Positions 19,413-27,809 are shown, numbered from the stretch's first letter. The stretch is 58,449 bases of DNA from an uncultured Steroidobacter sp. (GCA_946478975.1 CAMLEO010000006.1:1-58449); one strand, 5' to 3'. Made by a program: numbers and translations. Notes: generated by a model not told the origin, from the letters alone.

Positions 19413-21854
19413 CTAGAAGCTCGTGTGCATCGTCACCTGGAACGTGCGCGGCGCACCGACGGCATACAGCGGCAACGTTGCCGGCGTCGTCGAGAAGCGG
19501 CTGGTCGCCACGCTGCCGAGATAGTCCTTGTCGGCGAGATTGATGACATTTAACTGCACGAACGACTCGCGACCGAACATCGGGAAGTTATAACGCAGGT
19601 CCGCATCGAACACGGTGTACGACGGCGCCGCCTGATCGTTCACGTCGGTCGAGAAGCGCTCGTCGACATACTTTCCCTGCAGGCCGAGCACGACCGGTCC
19701 GAGTGCATATTCAGCGCGCGTAGAGAACGTCCACTCCGGCGTTTCCACCAGCTGCTTGCCCTTGGTGGGCAGCGTCGCGGTGGCGCTGAGCGGCAGGTTC
19801 TCCTGCACTTCGCTGTTGTTATAAGAAGCCGAGCCGTACAGCGACAGCCCTTCCACCACCTGGGCACCGACCGCCAGATCCACGCCCCACAGATCCACCG
19901 GGCCGACGTTGCGATCAACGCTGAAGCCCAGGTCCGGATCGAAGCTGGTGACGATGCGGTTCTTGTAATCCGACTTCCACAACGCGGCGGAGGTCGTCAC
20001 GCGGTCCGTCTGGAAACGATAGCCGACATCGAACGAGTTGGTCTCTTCGGGCTGCACGTCGAGAATCTGCACGTTGTACAGGTTGTCCGTGCGCGGTGCC
20101 GACAAGCCCTTCGCATAGCTCGCGTAGAACTGATGCTCCGCGCCCCACGGCTGCAGCGACACGCCGAGGTTCGGCAGCACTTTGTCGTATTTCTTGTCGC
20201 CCGAGTACGGACGCAGATAAATCGTCGACACGCCGCCGGAAGCAACGCCAGCAAATGTCACCTGCTGCGGATTCGCAGTCGCGGTCGGTGTCTGCGTCGT
20301 GCAGTACTGCGTGCCCGGCGCCGTGCCGTTCACTTGCGTGTAGCAATACTGATTCAGCTCACGTTCGAACTTCGGCGCACGCAAGCCCGCGCTCACGCGC
20401 ACTTTGTCGTCCAGCATCTTGCCGGTGTAGCTCAGCGCGACCTGGTTGAGACGAGCGACCGAGTAACGATCGCGGCCGCGCAGGTCGGCGCCATCTGCCG
20501 ACTTCACCGGCGTGCCATTGCGTCCTCCGAACACGTTCTCCGGATCGCCGTTTGCTTCCAGGAAGCCGAACTGGCCGGTCTGCCGATGCTTGCCGTAATC
20601 CAGCGTGTACGCGAGGCGCAGCAGGTTGGCGTCGTTGAGCGCCCACAGCAGTGAAGAGTTCAAACTGTAGCGACGTGTGTTGGTGGTGTTCGGCGTGTAC
20701 AGACCAACCGAGTCGAGCACGTCGCCATCGCCGTTCAAATCCACCCCGGGCGCGGTGGTGTTTCCTCGCAGTCGGCGATCGCCTTCCGAAGTAACGGTGT
20801 AACCGCCGCCGTTCGCGAGCGTGTACTGGAACGAAGGATCGACCGTGAGGCGCAGCGAATCGGTCAGGCCGAAGCTCGACTGCAGGCGAATGTTTGCTGT
20901 ATCGGACGGGTTGGTGCGCACGTTGTAGTAGTTTGTACAGGTCACACCCACGGCGCCTTCGTTCTGCGCCGTGCCGGCGCGAGGCGCGGCCGCACCTTTG
21001 TTACAAGTTGCGTCGTTGTCGAAGTCGTAACCGTTCGCGGCGATGTCCTGCAGGCTCAGGTTGCGATAGAAGTCGTTGCGATTGCGGTTGCCGTGAAACG
21101 CGAGACTGACGAAGTTGTCCTCGCCGAATTCCTGGAAGATGCGGCCGTTGACCTGGATTTTCTCCAGCTCGCCCGGGCCTTTGAACTTGTCGTACGCCTG
21201 ATACGACGCGGCCAGGTAGCTCGTCGTGCCCCACGGCCCGAACGCGCCGCTGTCGGCCATGATGAAATAACGTTGATACGAATCGCTGCCGAACGAAGGC
21301 TGCACCACCAGGCCGGGTTCCTGGCTCGGCCTGCGCGTGACGATGTTGATCGTGCCGCCGGTTGCTGAAGCAGTCGGGCTATCGACATCGGAGGTGCCGA
21401 GATTGACGGTGACTTTGTCGACGATCTCCGGATCCACCTGCTGATTGGTGTACATCGCATAGTTGCCGGTGTCGTTGAGCTGAATGCCATCGAGCATCAA
21501 CGAAATGCGCGGCCCGTCGAAGCTGCGCATGCGCAGGTTGCCGCCGCTCGAACCGTACGGATCGGAGTTGGTGAAGTTCACACCCGGCACGAGGTTCAGC
21601 GACTGAATCACCGACTGGCCCGCGGTCTGCGTCTTGATATATTCGGCGCTCACCGTGCTGCGCGACTTCGGCACCGACTCGTGTTGAATCAAGCCGACGC
21701 TGTCGCGAATCGTCTCGCCGGACACAACCACTTCTTCGAGCGCGCCTTCTTCAATGCTCGTCGCCGTCGACTGCGCCCACGCCTGCGAGCACGCCAGCAA
21801 CACACCCGCCCCCGCGAGCAATTGACTCGCAAGCGCCCACTTCAACTTCGTCAT
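19413..21854 (-). CDS. TonB-dependent outer-membrane receptor
   Basis: An 813-residue ligand-gated outer-membrane porin. Signal peptide about 1-27 (ending SQAWAQ); TonB box around residues 40-46 (LEEVVVSG); plug domain with QSVIQSLNLVPGVNF, RMRSFDGPRISLMLDGI and GTINIVTRRP; then a 22-strand-type barrel ending in aromatic Phe (VTMHTSF). The partner gene phoD and the Pho-box-like repeat suggest uptake of an organophosphate or its products rather than iron, but the ligand is not readable from sequence. Confidence 0.92.
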   Translation of the reverse strand: MTKLKWALASQLLAGAGVLLACSQAWAQSTATSIEEGALEEVVVSGETIRDSVGLIQHESVPKSRSTVSAEYIKTQTAGQSVIQSLNLVPGVNFTNSDPYGSSGGNLRMRSFDGPRISLMLDGIQLNDTGNYAMYTNQQVDPEIVDKVTVNLGTSDVDSPTASATGGTINIVTRRPSQEPGLVVQPSFGSDSYQRYFIMADSGAFGPWGTTSYLAASYQAYDKFKGPGELEKIQVNGRIFQEFGEDNFVSLAFHGNRNRNDFYRNLSLQDIAANGYDFDNDATCNKGAAAPRAGTAQNEGAVGVTCTNYYNVRTNPSDTANIRLQSSFGLTDSLRLTVDPSFQYTLANGGGYTVTSEGDRRLRGNTTAPGVDLNGDGDVLDSVGLYTPNTTNTRRYSLNSSLLWALNDANLLRLAYTLDYGKHRQTGQFGFLEANGDPENVFGGRNGTPVKSADGADLRGRDRYSVARLNQVALSYTGKMLDDKVRVSAGLRAPKFERELNQYCYTQVNGTAPGTQYCTTQTPTATANPQQVTFAGVASGGVSTIYLRPYSGDKKYDKVLPNLGVSLQPWGAEHQFYASYAKGLSAPRTDNLYNVQILDVQPEETNSFDVGYRFQTDRVTTSAALWKSDYKNRIVTSFDPDLGFSVDRNVGPVDLWGVDLAVGAQVVEGLSLYGSASYNNSEVQENLPLSATATLPTKGKQLVETPEWTFSTRAEYALGPVVLGLQGKYVDERFSTDVNDQAAPSYTVFDADLRYNFPMFGRESFVQLNVINLADKDYLGSVATSRFSTTPATLPLYAVGAPRTFQVTMHTSF

Positions 21855-21918
21855 CGTGTCCTCGTTGTATTCGCGCCACGCAGCCGTGCCGCTGCAAGGG
21901 CGCGCATTCCAACAAAGA

Positions 21919-21939
21919 CGTGTGACGCGCGTGTGACGG
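21919..21939 (-). promoter_or_regulatory. Candidate Pho box (PhoB site)
   Basis: On the minus strand the sequence CCGTCACACGCGCGTCACAC contains GTCACAC twice with an 11-bp period (7-bp repeat plus 4-bp spacer). This is the spacing of the PhoB box (CTGTCAT-N4-CTGTCAT), and the GTCA cores match. It lies about 65 bp upstream of the TonB-receptor start. The spacer is GC-rich, unlike the E. coli consensus. Confidence 0.5.
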
Positions 21940-21947
21940 TTACACGC

Positions 21948-22247
21948 TCAGAACCAGTAGCGCCTCATCTCGCTCAAAAAGGCAGAGGTGATCGGGAATC
22001 CGGAACGTGAGCCGATCACACTGTCGATTCCGCATCGAGGACACAGCGCCGTTTGTCCCTTGCCCCGGTCGTCCGCGTCGACCCAATCGTGGATTGCATT
22101 CGGTGCGAACGTCGCAACACAGTAGAAGCATCCACAAATATCGCTCGCTTCGATCTCCGCCCGATGCTCGGCCGAATGAGCATGCGCCTCCCGAATCGGC
22201 GCCGGGAATTGAGCGATGTGAGCTTTGTGACGGTCCTGCCAGGTCAT
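21948..22247 (-). CDS. Small Cys-rich cytoplasmic protein
   Basis: A 99-residue soluble protein. Two cysteine pairs, CGCFYC (38-43) and CPRC (69-72), suggest a zinc-ribbon-like site; they are followed by GIDSVIG and GFPIT and a terminal MRRYWF, features of a conserved bacterial family usually labelled only as a cytoplasmic protein. The ATG at 22247 overlaps the stop of the ADP-ribosylglycohydrolase gene in ATGA, implying coupled translation. Open frames reaching further upstream on this strand run inside that gene and are not used. Confidence 0.8.
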   Translation of the reverse strand: MTWQDRHKAHIAQFPAPIREAHAHSAEHRAEIEASDICGCFYCVATFAPNAIHDWVDADDRGKGQTALCPRCGIDSVIGSRSGFPITSAFLSEMRRYWF

Positions 22248-23176
22248 GCCCCGCGTCCGTGCGGCGCGCCGTGTGCTGCTGCAAAGAGTCGTCGTGCTGT
22301 GTGATCGATGTACTCGGACATCGCAAGTCGCGTGCGCCACGAACGTGGTATCGAATCGACGCCGTAGTACGCGCCCGCCAGCTGACCACAGATTGCTGCT
22401 GTCGTATCTGCATCGTCGCCAAGATTGACGGCGCGCAGAATGGCGCTGTCGAAACTGGAACTAGACATGAACGCCCACAGCGCGGCGCCCAGCGAATCGA
22501 TGCAGTAGCCCGAGCCTTTGATCTCCGCTTCGCTCAATGATGAGTAGTTACGATGGACGAGAGCTTTGACCGCAGGCTCACGAATGCCGTCGCCCGCACG
22601 CGACAACAGCTCGTCGCGAGCGACGCCCTGCAGAATTGCCTGTAGCAGCTGCGCCATCAAGCGGCAACATTCCACCGGCTCCGGCGCTGCGTGAGTCGTT
22701 CTTGAGCTGGCCTCGGCATGGTGCAAACAGGCAGCCGAATCGGCAGCGAAAAAGAGCACGACGGGCGCGAGCCTCATGAGCGATCCATTGCCGCCGCTGC
22801 TCGGGCTGGTCGAGCCAGCGAATGGCTCGCGAGTTTCCAAATATCGCCTCAGCGCCGTCTGAGTTGCGACGCCGATATCGAAACATTCACCCGTCGAGCT
22901 CAAGTATCCATGCTGCCACCAATTGCAGTAGCGGTTCATCTGATCCCGTGCATCGAATGCATTTCGATACAGCAGACTCTCTGCGAGACACAACGCCATC
23001 GACGTGTCATCGGTCCACTGCCCTGGCTGCAGATTGAACGGGCCGCCGCCCACCATGTCGGTCACCGCCGCAAACGATTTCGGCGCCATGAATTCGACCG
23101 TGGTGCCGACGGCATCACCGCATGCGAGACCCATCAGGGCGCCGCGATAACGATCTTCCAGGCAGGGCTTTGACAT
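22244..23176 (-). CDS. ADP-ribosylglycohydrolase family protein
   Basis: A 310-residue enzyme of the DraG/ARH family, which removes ADP-ribose from proteins, nucleic acids or small molecules using a di-magnesium centre. Metal-binding segments are visible: PGQWTDDTSMAL (about 51-62), GNGSLMR (about 128-134), and LGDDADTTAAICG near residue 265. The N-terminus DRYRGALMGLACGDAVG is typical. It is coupled by a four-base overlap to the small Cys-rich protein. The target is unknown. Confidence 0.9.
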   Translation of the reverse strand: MSKPCLEDRYRGALMGLACGDAVGTTVEFMAPKSFAAVTDMVGGGPFNLQPGQWTDDTSMALCLAESLLYRNAFDARDQMNRYCNWWQHGYLSSTGECFDIGVATQTALRRYLETREPFAGSTSPSSGGNGSLMRLAPVVLFFAADSAACLHHAEASSRTTHAAPEPVECCRLMAQLLQAILQGVARDELLSRAGDGIREPAVKALVHRNYSSLSEAEIKGSGYCIDSLGAALWAFMSSSSFDSAILRAVNLGDDADTTAAICGQLAGAYYGVDSIPRSWRTRLAMSEYIDHTARRLFAAAHGAPHGRGA

Positions 23177-23366
23177 TGACGTTCGGCGGCTACGGTTGCT
23201 TGATCAGTTATCTGCGCCAAGGCGATAGTATCGAAACCGCCACCTGAATTCGATGATGCGCCGAGCCTACCGAGGCTGGCGCGCGCCACCGATGCCTCAC
23301 GACCTCCGCGCCTGAGCACATCGTCCACCTCCGCGCAATATTCCGCGCCATTGCGCGCGAGCGAAT

Positions 23367-23402
23367 GCAGGCTCGCGCCGCCATTTTCAGCGCGAGCCTG
23401 CA
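23367..23402. repeat. 12-bp inverted repeat (hairpin) upstream of tcmP
   Basis: GCAGGCTCGCGC at 23367-23378 and GCGCGAGCCTGC at 23391-23402 are perfect reverse complements separated by a 12-bp loop. No T-tract follows closely in either direction, though GACCTGACTACG follows on the plus strand. It could be a factor-dependent terminator isolating the cassette or a cruciform. Confidence 0.5.
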
Positions 23403-23457
23403 TCGAACCCGCCCTGACCTGACTACGCTCCTTATTGCATTCACAACAATTCGTCGA

Positions 23458-23477
23458 TACTGTTTATAAACACAGTT
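23458..23477 (+). promoter_or_regulatory. LexA (SOS) box upstream of tcmP
   Basis: The sequence TACTGTTTATAAACACAGTT fits the gammaproteobacterial LexA operator CTGT-N8-ACAG exactly, with an AT-rich centre and the favoured flanking TA. It ends 37 bp before the tcmP ATG at 23515, where a repressor would block transcription. Confidence 0.75.
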
Positions 23478-23514
23478 CCGCCAAATCTTCGTGATTCGCT
23501 TAGAGGGGAACTCA

Positions 23515-24387
23515 ATGGACAACGATGAAATAAGAGTTGATCCGACGGATGGCTTACCGGCAACTCCCGTCGGCGAGTGGGTAACCGACAAACACGGCTT
23601 GTTGAAGCTGTACATCGAGATCTCTCGTGGCGTGCGCTCCAAGTTTGTCGGACCGCGCAACGCAGGCGCTACATTCATTGATCTATTTTGTGCGTCCGGT
23701 CGCTCGTTCATTCGCGGCACCGATAACTTTGTTGACGGTAGCCCATTAGTGGCATGGCGGACGTCGATGGAGTGCAGAGCTCCCTTCACGGCCATCCACA
23801 TCAATGACAGCAGCGCCGATCTGCTGGCTGCCGCGGAAACACGGCTCAAAGGAATCGGTGCACCGGTCATCGCCTACGGAGGTGCTGCCGAGCTCGTCGC
23901 TGAGATTCTGGTCCGTCGCCTGAATCCTCACGCCTTGCACTTTGCATTGATTGATCCATACAAGTTGTGGCTACCGTTTCCAATGCTGACAACTCTTGCC
24001 ACGATGAAGAGAATGGACCTGTTGATCCACGTTTCAGCAATGGACCTGCAGCGCAACTGGGGACGCTACTCGAGCACTCCGGACTCGCCGTTGCACTCAA
24101 TGGCTCCCAACTGGCATAAATATGTGAGGCTTGATCAACCCGAGGAAGCGGCGCGCCTGGCGTTCATCCACTACTGGATAGACCTCCTGAAGCAGCTCGG
24201 GTTCGAAGGAGATGTACGATTTGAGCTTATTAAGGGCTCAAAAGGACAGCCTCTGTATTGGCTCGTGCTCGTGGCGAAGCATGAGATTGCGCTGAGCTTC
24301 TGGAAAAAAGGCAACGCAGTACAGAAAGACCGGGGATATGTTTTGAATCCGACAGGATTGAGCCATGACTTCAGCCAGCAACATTGA
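23515..24387 (+). CDS. tcmP: Three-Cys-motif partner protein TcmP
   Basis: A 290-residue protein matching the TcmP family, which occurs next to DUF5131 genes. It has a Rossmann/methyltransferase-like motif FIDLFCASGRS (54-64) and ALIDPYK (144-150). The function of the family is not established. ATG 23515 has GAGGGG six bases upstream, better than the GTG eight codons earlier. It overlaps the DUF5131 gene by 23 bp. A LexA box lies 37 bp upstream of the ATG. The gene is less GC-rich than its neighbours, which suggests transfer. Confidence 0.87.
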   Translation: MDNDEIRVDPTDGLPATPVGEWVTDKHGLLKLYIEISRGVRSKFVGPRNAGATFIDLFCASGRSFIRGTDNFVDGSPLVAWRTSMECRAPFTAIHINDSSADLLAAAETRLKGIGAPVIAYGGAAELVAEILVRRLNPHALHFALIDPYKLWLPFPMLTTLATMKRMDLLIHVSAMDLQRNWGRYSSTPDSPLHSMAPNWHKYVRLDQPEEAARLAFIHYWIDLLKQLGFEGDVRFELIKGSKGQPLYWLVLVAKHEIALSFWKKGNAVQKDRGYVLNPTGLSHDFSQQH

Positions 24388-25084
24388 ATGGACCGAATAC
24401 ACGTGGAACCCGGTGACCGGCTGCCTGAAGGTCAGTCAGGGTTGCAAGAACTGTTATGCGGAGAGAATGGCTAAACGGCTCAAAGCGATGGGTTCTGCGC
24501 GATACACGCGGGGTTTTTCACCGACGCTCCATTGGGATCTATTGGACTCCCCGCGGACGTGGAAAAAGCCGCGACTGGTTTTCGTCAACTCAATGAGTGA
24601 TTTGTTTTTGGACGACGTTCCGGACGAATTCATTCGAAGGGTCTTCGACACGATGGCGGCTTGTCCGCAGCATACGTTCCAAATCTTGACAAAGAGAAGC
24701 GAACGTTTGCGACTGATGGCACCACATCTTCACTGGTCGCAGAATGTTTGGATGGGGGTAAGTGTTGAAGATTCGCGCGTGACGACGCGGATCGCCGACT
24801 TAGCTTGCGTACCTGCCGCTGTTCGATTCCTATCCTGCGAACCCCTAATCGGTCCATTACATGAGATCCCATTGAACAACATTCACTGGGTGATTGTCGG
24901 TGGCGAATCAGGGCCGCGAGCACGCACCATGAAAGAAGAATGGGTCAGATCGATTAGACAACAATGTTTCGAAGCAAAAGTCCCATTCTTCTTCAAACAA
25001 TGGGGTGGAGTTCGCAAGGATATCTCGGGGCGCATGCTCGACGGGCGCATCCACGACGAGATGCCCTGCCGGATGTCAGCTTGA
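24365..25084 (+). CDS. DUF5131 (phage Gp37/Gp68) three-Cys-motif protein
   Basis: A 239-residue protein of family DUF5131, named from phage gp37/gp68. Near the N-terminus are Cys-20, Cys-27 and Cys-30 (C-x6-C-x2-C in GCLKVSQGCKNC), the three-Cys motif, which could bind an iron-sulfur cluster. Further family marks are FVNSMSDLF (about 75-83), ILTKR, GVSVED, FLSCEPL, VIVGGESG and FFFKQWG. The family has been compared with radical-SAM enzymes, but the spacing differs from CX3CX2C. AGGA precedes the ATG, and the gene is coupled to tcmP by a 23-bp overlap. It ends 23 bp from convergent lctP. Confidence 0.88.
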   Translation: MTSASNIEWTEYTWNPVTGCLKVSQGCKNCYAERMAKRLKAMGSARYTRGFSPTLHWDLLDSPRTWKKPRLVFVNSMSDLFLDDVPDEFIRRVFDTMAACPQHTFQILTKRSERLRLMAPHLHWSQNVWMGVSVEDSRVTTRIADLACVPAAVRFLSCEPLIGPLHEIPLNNIHWVIVGGESGPRARTMKEEWVRSIRQQCFEAKVPFFFKQWGGVRKDISGRMLDGRIHDEMPCRMSA

Positions 25085-25107
25085 TGCGGCTGGCGCTTCC
25101 TCGTTAC

Positions 25108-26757
25108 CTAGTGAACCAACGCCGTCAGCGGCCACACGTAAGCCTGACCGAGCACCAGCAGGCTCACCAGCAGCGCCAGGGCGATGCTGTGGAAGAAGAC
25201 GTAGCGCAGGATCTCACTTTCGTGGCCGTACCAGCGGGTGGCGGTGGAAGCGACGACGATGCTTTGGGCGTCGATCATCTTGCCCATTACGCCGCCGGAG
25301 CTGTTGGCAGCGGACATGAGCACGGGGTTGAGGCCGAGTTGTTCGGATGTGACTTTTTGCAGGCCGCCGAATAGAACGTTCGAAGCCGTGTCCGAGCCCG
25401 TGAGCGCCACGCCGAGCCAGCCGAGCATGGTGCCGAACAAAGGATACAACCAGCCGGTGCGAGCAAACGCCAGGCCCATGGTCGCATCCGCACCCGAGTA
25501 GCGAGTGACGTAGCCGAGCGCGAGCATGGCTGCGATGGTGAGCAGCGACCAGCGGACCACGACCAGCGTTGCGCCGTATTCGCGAACGAAGTCGCGCACG
25601 GAGAATTTCATCAGCACGCTGCTGATCAACGACGCCAGCAGGATGCCGCTGCCGGTCATCGAGAGCACGTTGAAGTTATAAACCGCGGCTTCAGGCGTCG
25701 GCGACGCGACCACCGGCGGCACTTTCTGCACGAGCTCATGCAGCCCCGCCACCGGCAGCTTGATCGAGAACAACGAATCGAGCCACGCCTTCACCTGCGG
25801 AATGCCCCACAGGAACACACACACGCTGAGCACGATCCAGGGCAGCCACGCGTTGAATACCTCTTGCGAAGTGTGAGCTCTCGCAGCCGGCTCGCTCGCG
25901 GCGCGCTGCTCCGAGGATCCATCGCGATTCGCAGATCGCCAGATGCTCGCCGGCCGCCACACGCGCAGGAACAGCGTGAGCGCGCTCATGGAACAAACAG
26001 CGGCCACGATGTCGACCAGCCATGGTCCGTGAAAATTGGAAACGAGATATTGAGGAATGGCGAACGCCACACCAGCGATGAGAATCGCGGGCCACACTTG
26101 CAGCATGCCTCGCCACCCGGCGAACGCAGCGATCAACCAGAACGGCACGATCAAAGAAAAGAACGGCAGCTGCCGGCCGATCATTCCGCTCAGCGCATGC
26201 AAGTCGAGGCCCGTCACGGTCGAGAGCGCAATCACCGGGGTGCCGAGCGCGCCGAATGCCACGGGCGCAGTATTCGCGATCAGTGACAATCCCGACGCCG
26301 CCAGCGGCGAGAAGCCGAGGCCGATCAACATCGCTCCGGTCACCGCCACCGGGGTGCCGAATCCCGCAGCACCTTCGAAGAACGCGCCGAAGCCAAACGC
26401 GATCAGCAGCAGTTGCAGCCGACGATCCGGCGTGATCGCCGCGATGCTCTCCTGGAGAATCTGAAACTGGCCGCGACGCTCAGTCAGCCGATAAAGAAAA
26501 ATCACATTCAGCACGATCCAGCCGATCGGCATCAGCCCATACGCCGCACCGAACGCCGCCGCTCGCGCCGCCATGCCGGCGGGCATTTCAAAAGCCAGGA
26601 TGGCGATGAGCAGCGAGCTGGTGATTCCGAGCAGCGCCGCGACGTGCGCCTTCAACTTCAGGAACGCGATGGAGCCCAGGAGCACAACGACCGGCACCGC
26701 CGCCGCCAGCGTGGACACGACAGGATTGCCGAAGGGATCGTAACCTTGCGCCCACAT
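25108..26757 (-). CDS. lldP: L-lactate permease (LctP family)
   Basis: A 549-residue inner-membrane proton symporter for lactate, possibly glycolate. It has about 13 hydrophobic segments, with family motifs FGAFFEGAAGFGTPVAVTGAML (about 124-145), NTAPVAFGALGTPVIAL (about 165-181) and, near the end, GSDTASNVLFGGLQ and NSSGGVMGKMIDAQSI. Full length for the family. It follows a small membrane protein by 23 bp on the same strand, and no lactate dehydrogenase is adjacent. Confidence 0.93.
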   Translation of the reverse strand: MWAQGYDPFGNPVVSTLAAAVPVVVLLGSIAFLKLKAHVAALLGITSSLLIAILAFEMPAGMAARAAAFGAAYGLMPIGWIVLNVIFLYRLTERRGQFQILQESIAAITPDRRLQLLLIAFGFGAFFEGAAGFGTPVAVTGAMLIGLGFSPLAASGLSLIANTAPVAFGALGTPVIALSTVTGLDLHALSGMIGRQLPFFSLIVPFWLIAAFAGWRGMLQVWPAILIAGVAFAIPQYLVSNFHGPWLVDIVAAVCSMSALTLFLRVWRPASIWRSANRDGSSEQRAASEPAARAHTSQEVFNAWLPWIVLSVCVFLWGIPQVKAWLDSLFSIKLPVAGLHELVQKVPPVVASPTPEAAVYNFNVLSMTGSGILLASLISSVLMKFSVRDFVREYGATLVVVRWSLLTIAAMLALGYVTRYSGADATMGLAFARTGWLYPLFGTMLGWLGVALTGSDTASNVLFGGLQKVTSEQLGLNPVLMSAANSSGGVMGKMIDAQSIVVASTATRWYGHESEILRYVFFHSIALALLVSLLVLGQAYVWPLTALVH

Positions 26758-26780
26758 GCGAGCCTCCCGTTAATGCAATG

Positions 26781-27134
26781 TCATGCCGTCGCGGCGCGCG
26801 TCCTGTTCCATGCCCATTTGAGCACCACACAATTCAGAAGCGGTGACGGCAGCAGAGCGAACCCCACCAGCAGACCTTTCGCTTCGCCGACAGAAATACC
26901 GACCCCAGCATAGGCAATGGCGAGCGCAATCATCAAAGCATTGAGAAAAATAGTGCCGCCGATGAGCAGCCGGTTCGGCCGGCTCTTGAATGCGAGCAAT
27001 GCTGCCGAGTACGGCAGAAGAAGCAACACATTGCTGCCGTCGACCGCCGCCGAGTACCGAACCCCCAGAATCAGTGACACGATGCCGAACAGCGCGATCA
27101 TGATCCAGTTCAGAACGACCGCCGCCTTCCTCAT
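26781..27134 (-). CDS. Small membrane protein (hypothetical)
   Basis: A 117-residue protein with three or four predicted membrane segments (about 5-25, 35-50, 57-77 and 85-105) and no recognised motif. It is 23 bp upstream of lldP and 11 bp downstream of the next gene, so all are probably one transcript. Confidence 0.68.
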   Translation of the reverse strand: MRKAAVVLNWIMIALFGIVSLILGVRYSAAVDGSNVLLLLPYSAALLAFKSRPNRLLIGGTIFLNALMIALAIAYAGVGISVGEAKGLLVGFALLPSPLLNCVVLKWAWNRTRAATA

Positions 27135-27145
27135 GACGACCTTCC

Positions 27146-27475
27146 TTAGAGTTGGCGCTCCGCCCCCGCGCCGAAATGCTCACGCACAATGGATGCGAGC
27201 TCCTGGATTCCATGCGCCTGCCGCTCGCCTGCAGGCACAAACAAAGCATCGTCACCAGGCTTGGGAGGCAGCTCCAGACTGACCCAGTATTTGTTCTTGC
27301 GATTGTCGTGTGTCGAGATATAAGCCAACACACCGTGATCGTCCGGACGTGCGACGCCGGTCGCAAAAATATCGTCCCAGTGATCCACCACGTCAAACGC
27401 GCCGTCGCCGAGCTCGGCTCGCAGCTCGGTCAACATTCGCGTTATAGATTCATCCTTGTTCACGTTCGCACTCAT
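27146..27475 (-). CDS. Hypothetical cytoplasmic protein
   Basis: A 109-residue acidic soluble protein. Features include ELGDGAFDVVDHWDDIF, NKYWVSLELPPKPG and a C-terminal SIVREHFGAG. I do not recognise a family. ATG 27475 is preferred over a GTG five codons upstream; neither has a strong ribosome-binding site. It lies in a same-strand run with the S24-like gene upstream and a membrane protein downstream. Confidence 0.65.
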   Translation of the reverse strand: MSANVNKDESITRMLTELRAELGDGAFDVVDHWDDIFATGVARPDDHGVLAYISTHDNRKNKYWVSLELPPKPGDDALFVPAGERQAHGIQELASIVREHFGAGAERQL

Positions 27476-27503
27476 CGATACACCGCGCACTCAATTCCCC
27501 CAC

Positions 27504-27809
27504 TCAGGCTTCCACCTTGATGCAGCGGCCATAAATGGCATTCGGCCCGATCCAGCCGTTGATGAAACCGCGGTTGTTTCCAATCTGGAACTGCTGGCCC
27601 CGAATGGCTTTGACCAGATGAAGATACTCGTTGCCGGCAACTTTGCAGAGCACGATGTCTCCGACTTGAAGGACCGACGCATCGGTGATCGGCTCCACGG
27701 TGCAGAGCTGGCCGGACTCGATCTTGCCCGTCATGGACCCGCCCGCGGGCCGGAACGCGACGGTTTCTCCGGCTTTCAATCTTGCAATGTAGCCTGTGGC
27801 CCAACCCAT
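27504..27809 (-). CDS. S24/LexA-type peptidase domain protein without DNA-binding domain
   Basis: A 101-residue protein that is essentially only the self-cleavage fold of LexA/UmuD/phage repressors. Candidate catalytic residues are Ser-25 in PAGGSMTGKIESG and Lys-67 in HLVKAIRG, with VGDIVLCKV between. It lacks the N-terminal helix-turn-helix and any Ala-Gly cleavage site I can see, so it may be a derived binding domain. It heads the run of genes leading to lldP. Confidence 0.7.
   Translation of the reverse strand: MGWATGYIARLKAGETVAFRPAGGSMTGKIESGQLCTVEPITDASVLQVGDIVLCKVAGNEYLHLVKAIRGQQFQIGNNRGFINGWIGPNAIYGRCIKVEA

Larger units (their letters stand above)
23177..23514. other. Intergenic region between the ADP-ribosylglycohydrolase and tcmP
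   Basis: This 338-bp gap between divergent genes holds no convincing coding frame. It contains an imperfect inverted repeat, with GCAGGCTCGCGC (from 23367) against GCGCGAGCCTGC (from 23391) as 12-bp complementary arms. At its right end is the LexA-type box at 23458-23477. Base composition becomes visibly richer in A and T from about 23430 onward. Confidence 0.6.
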
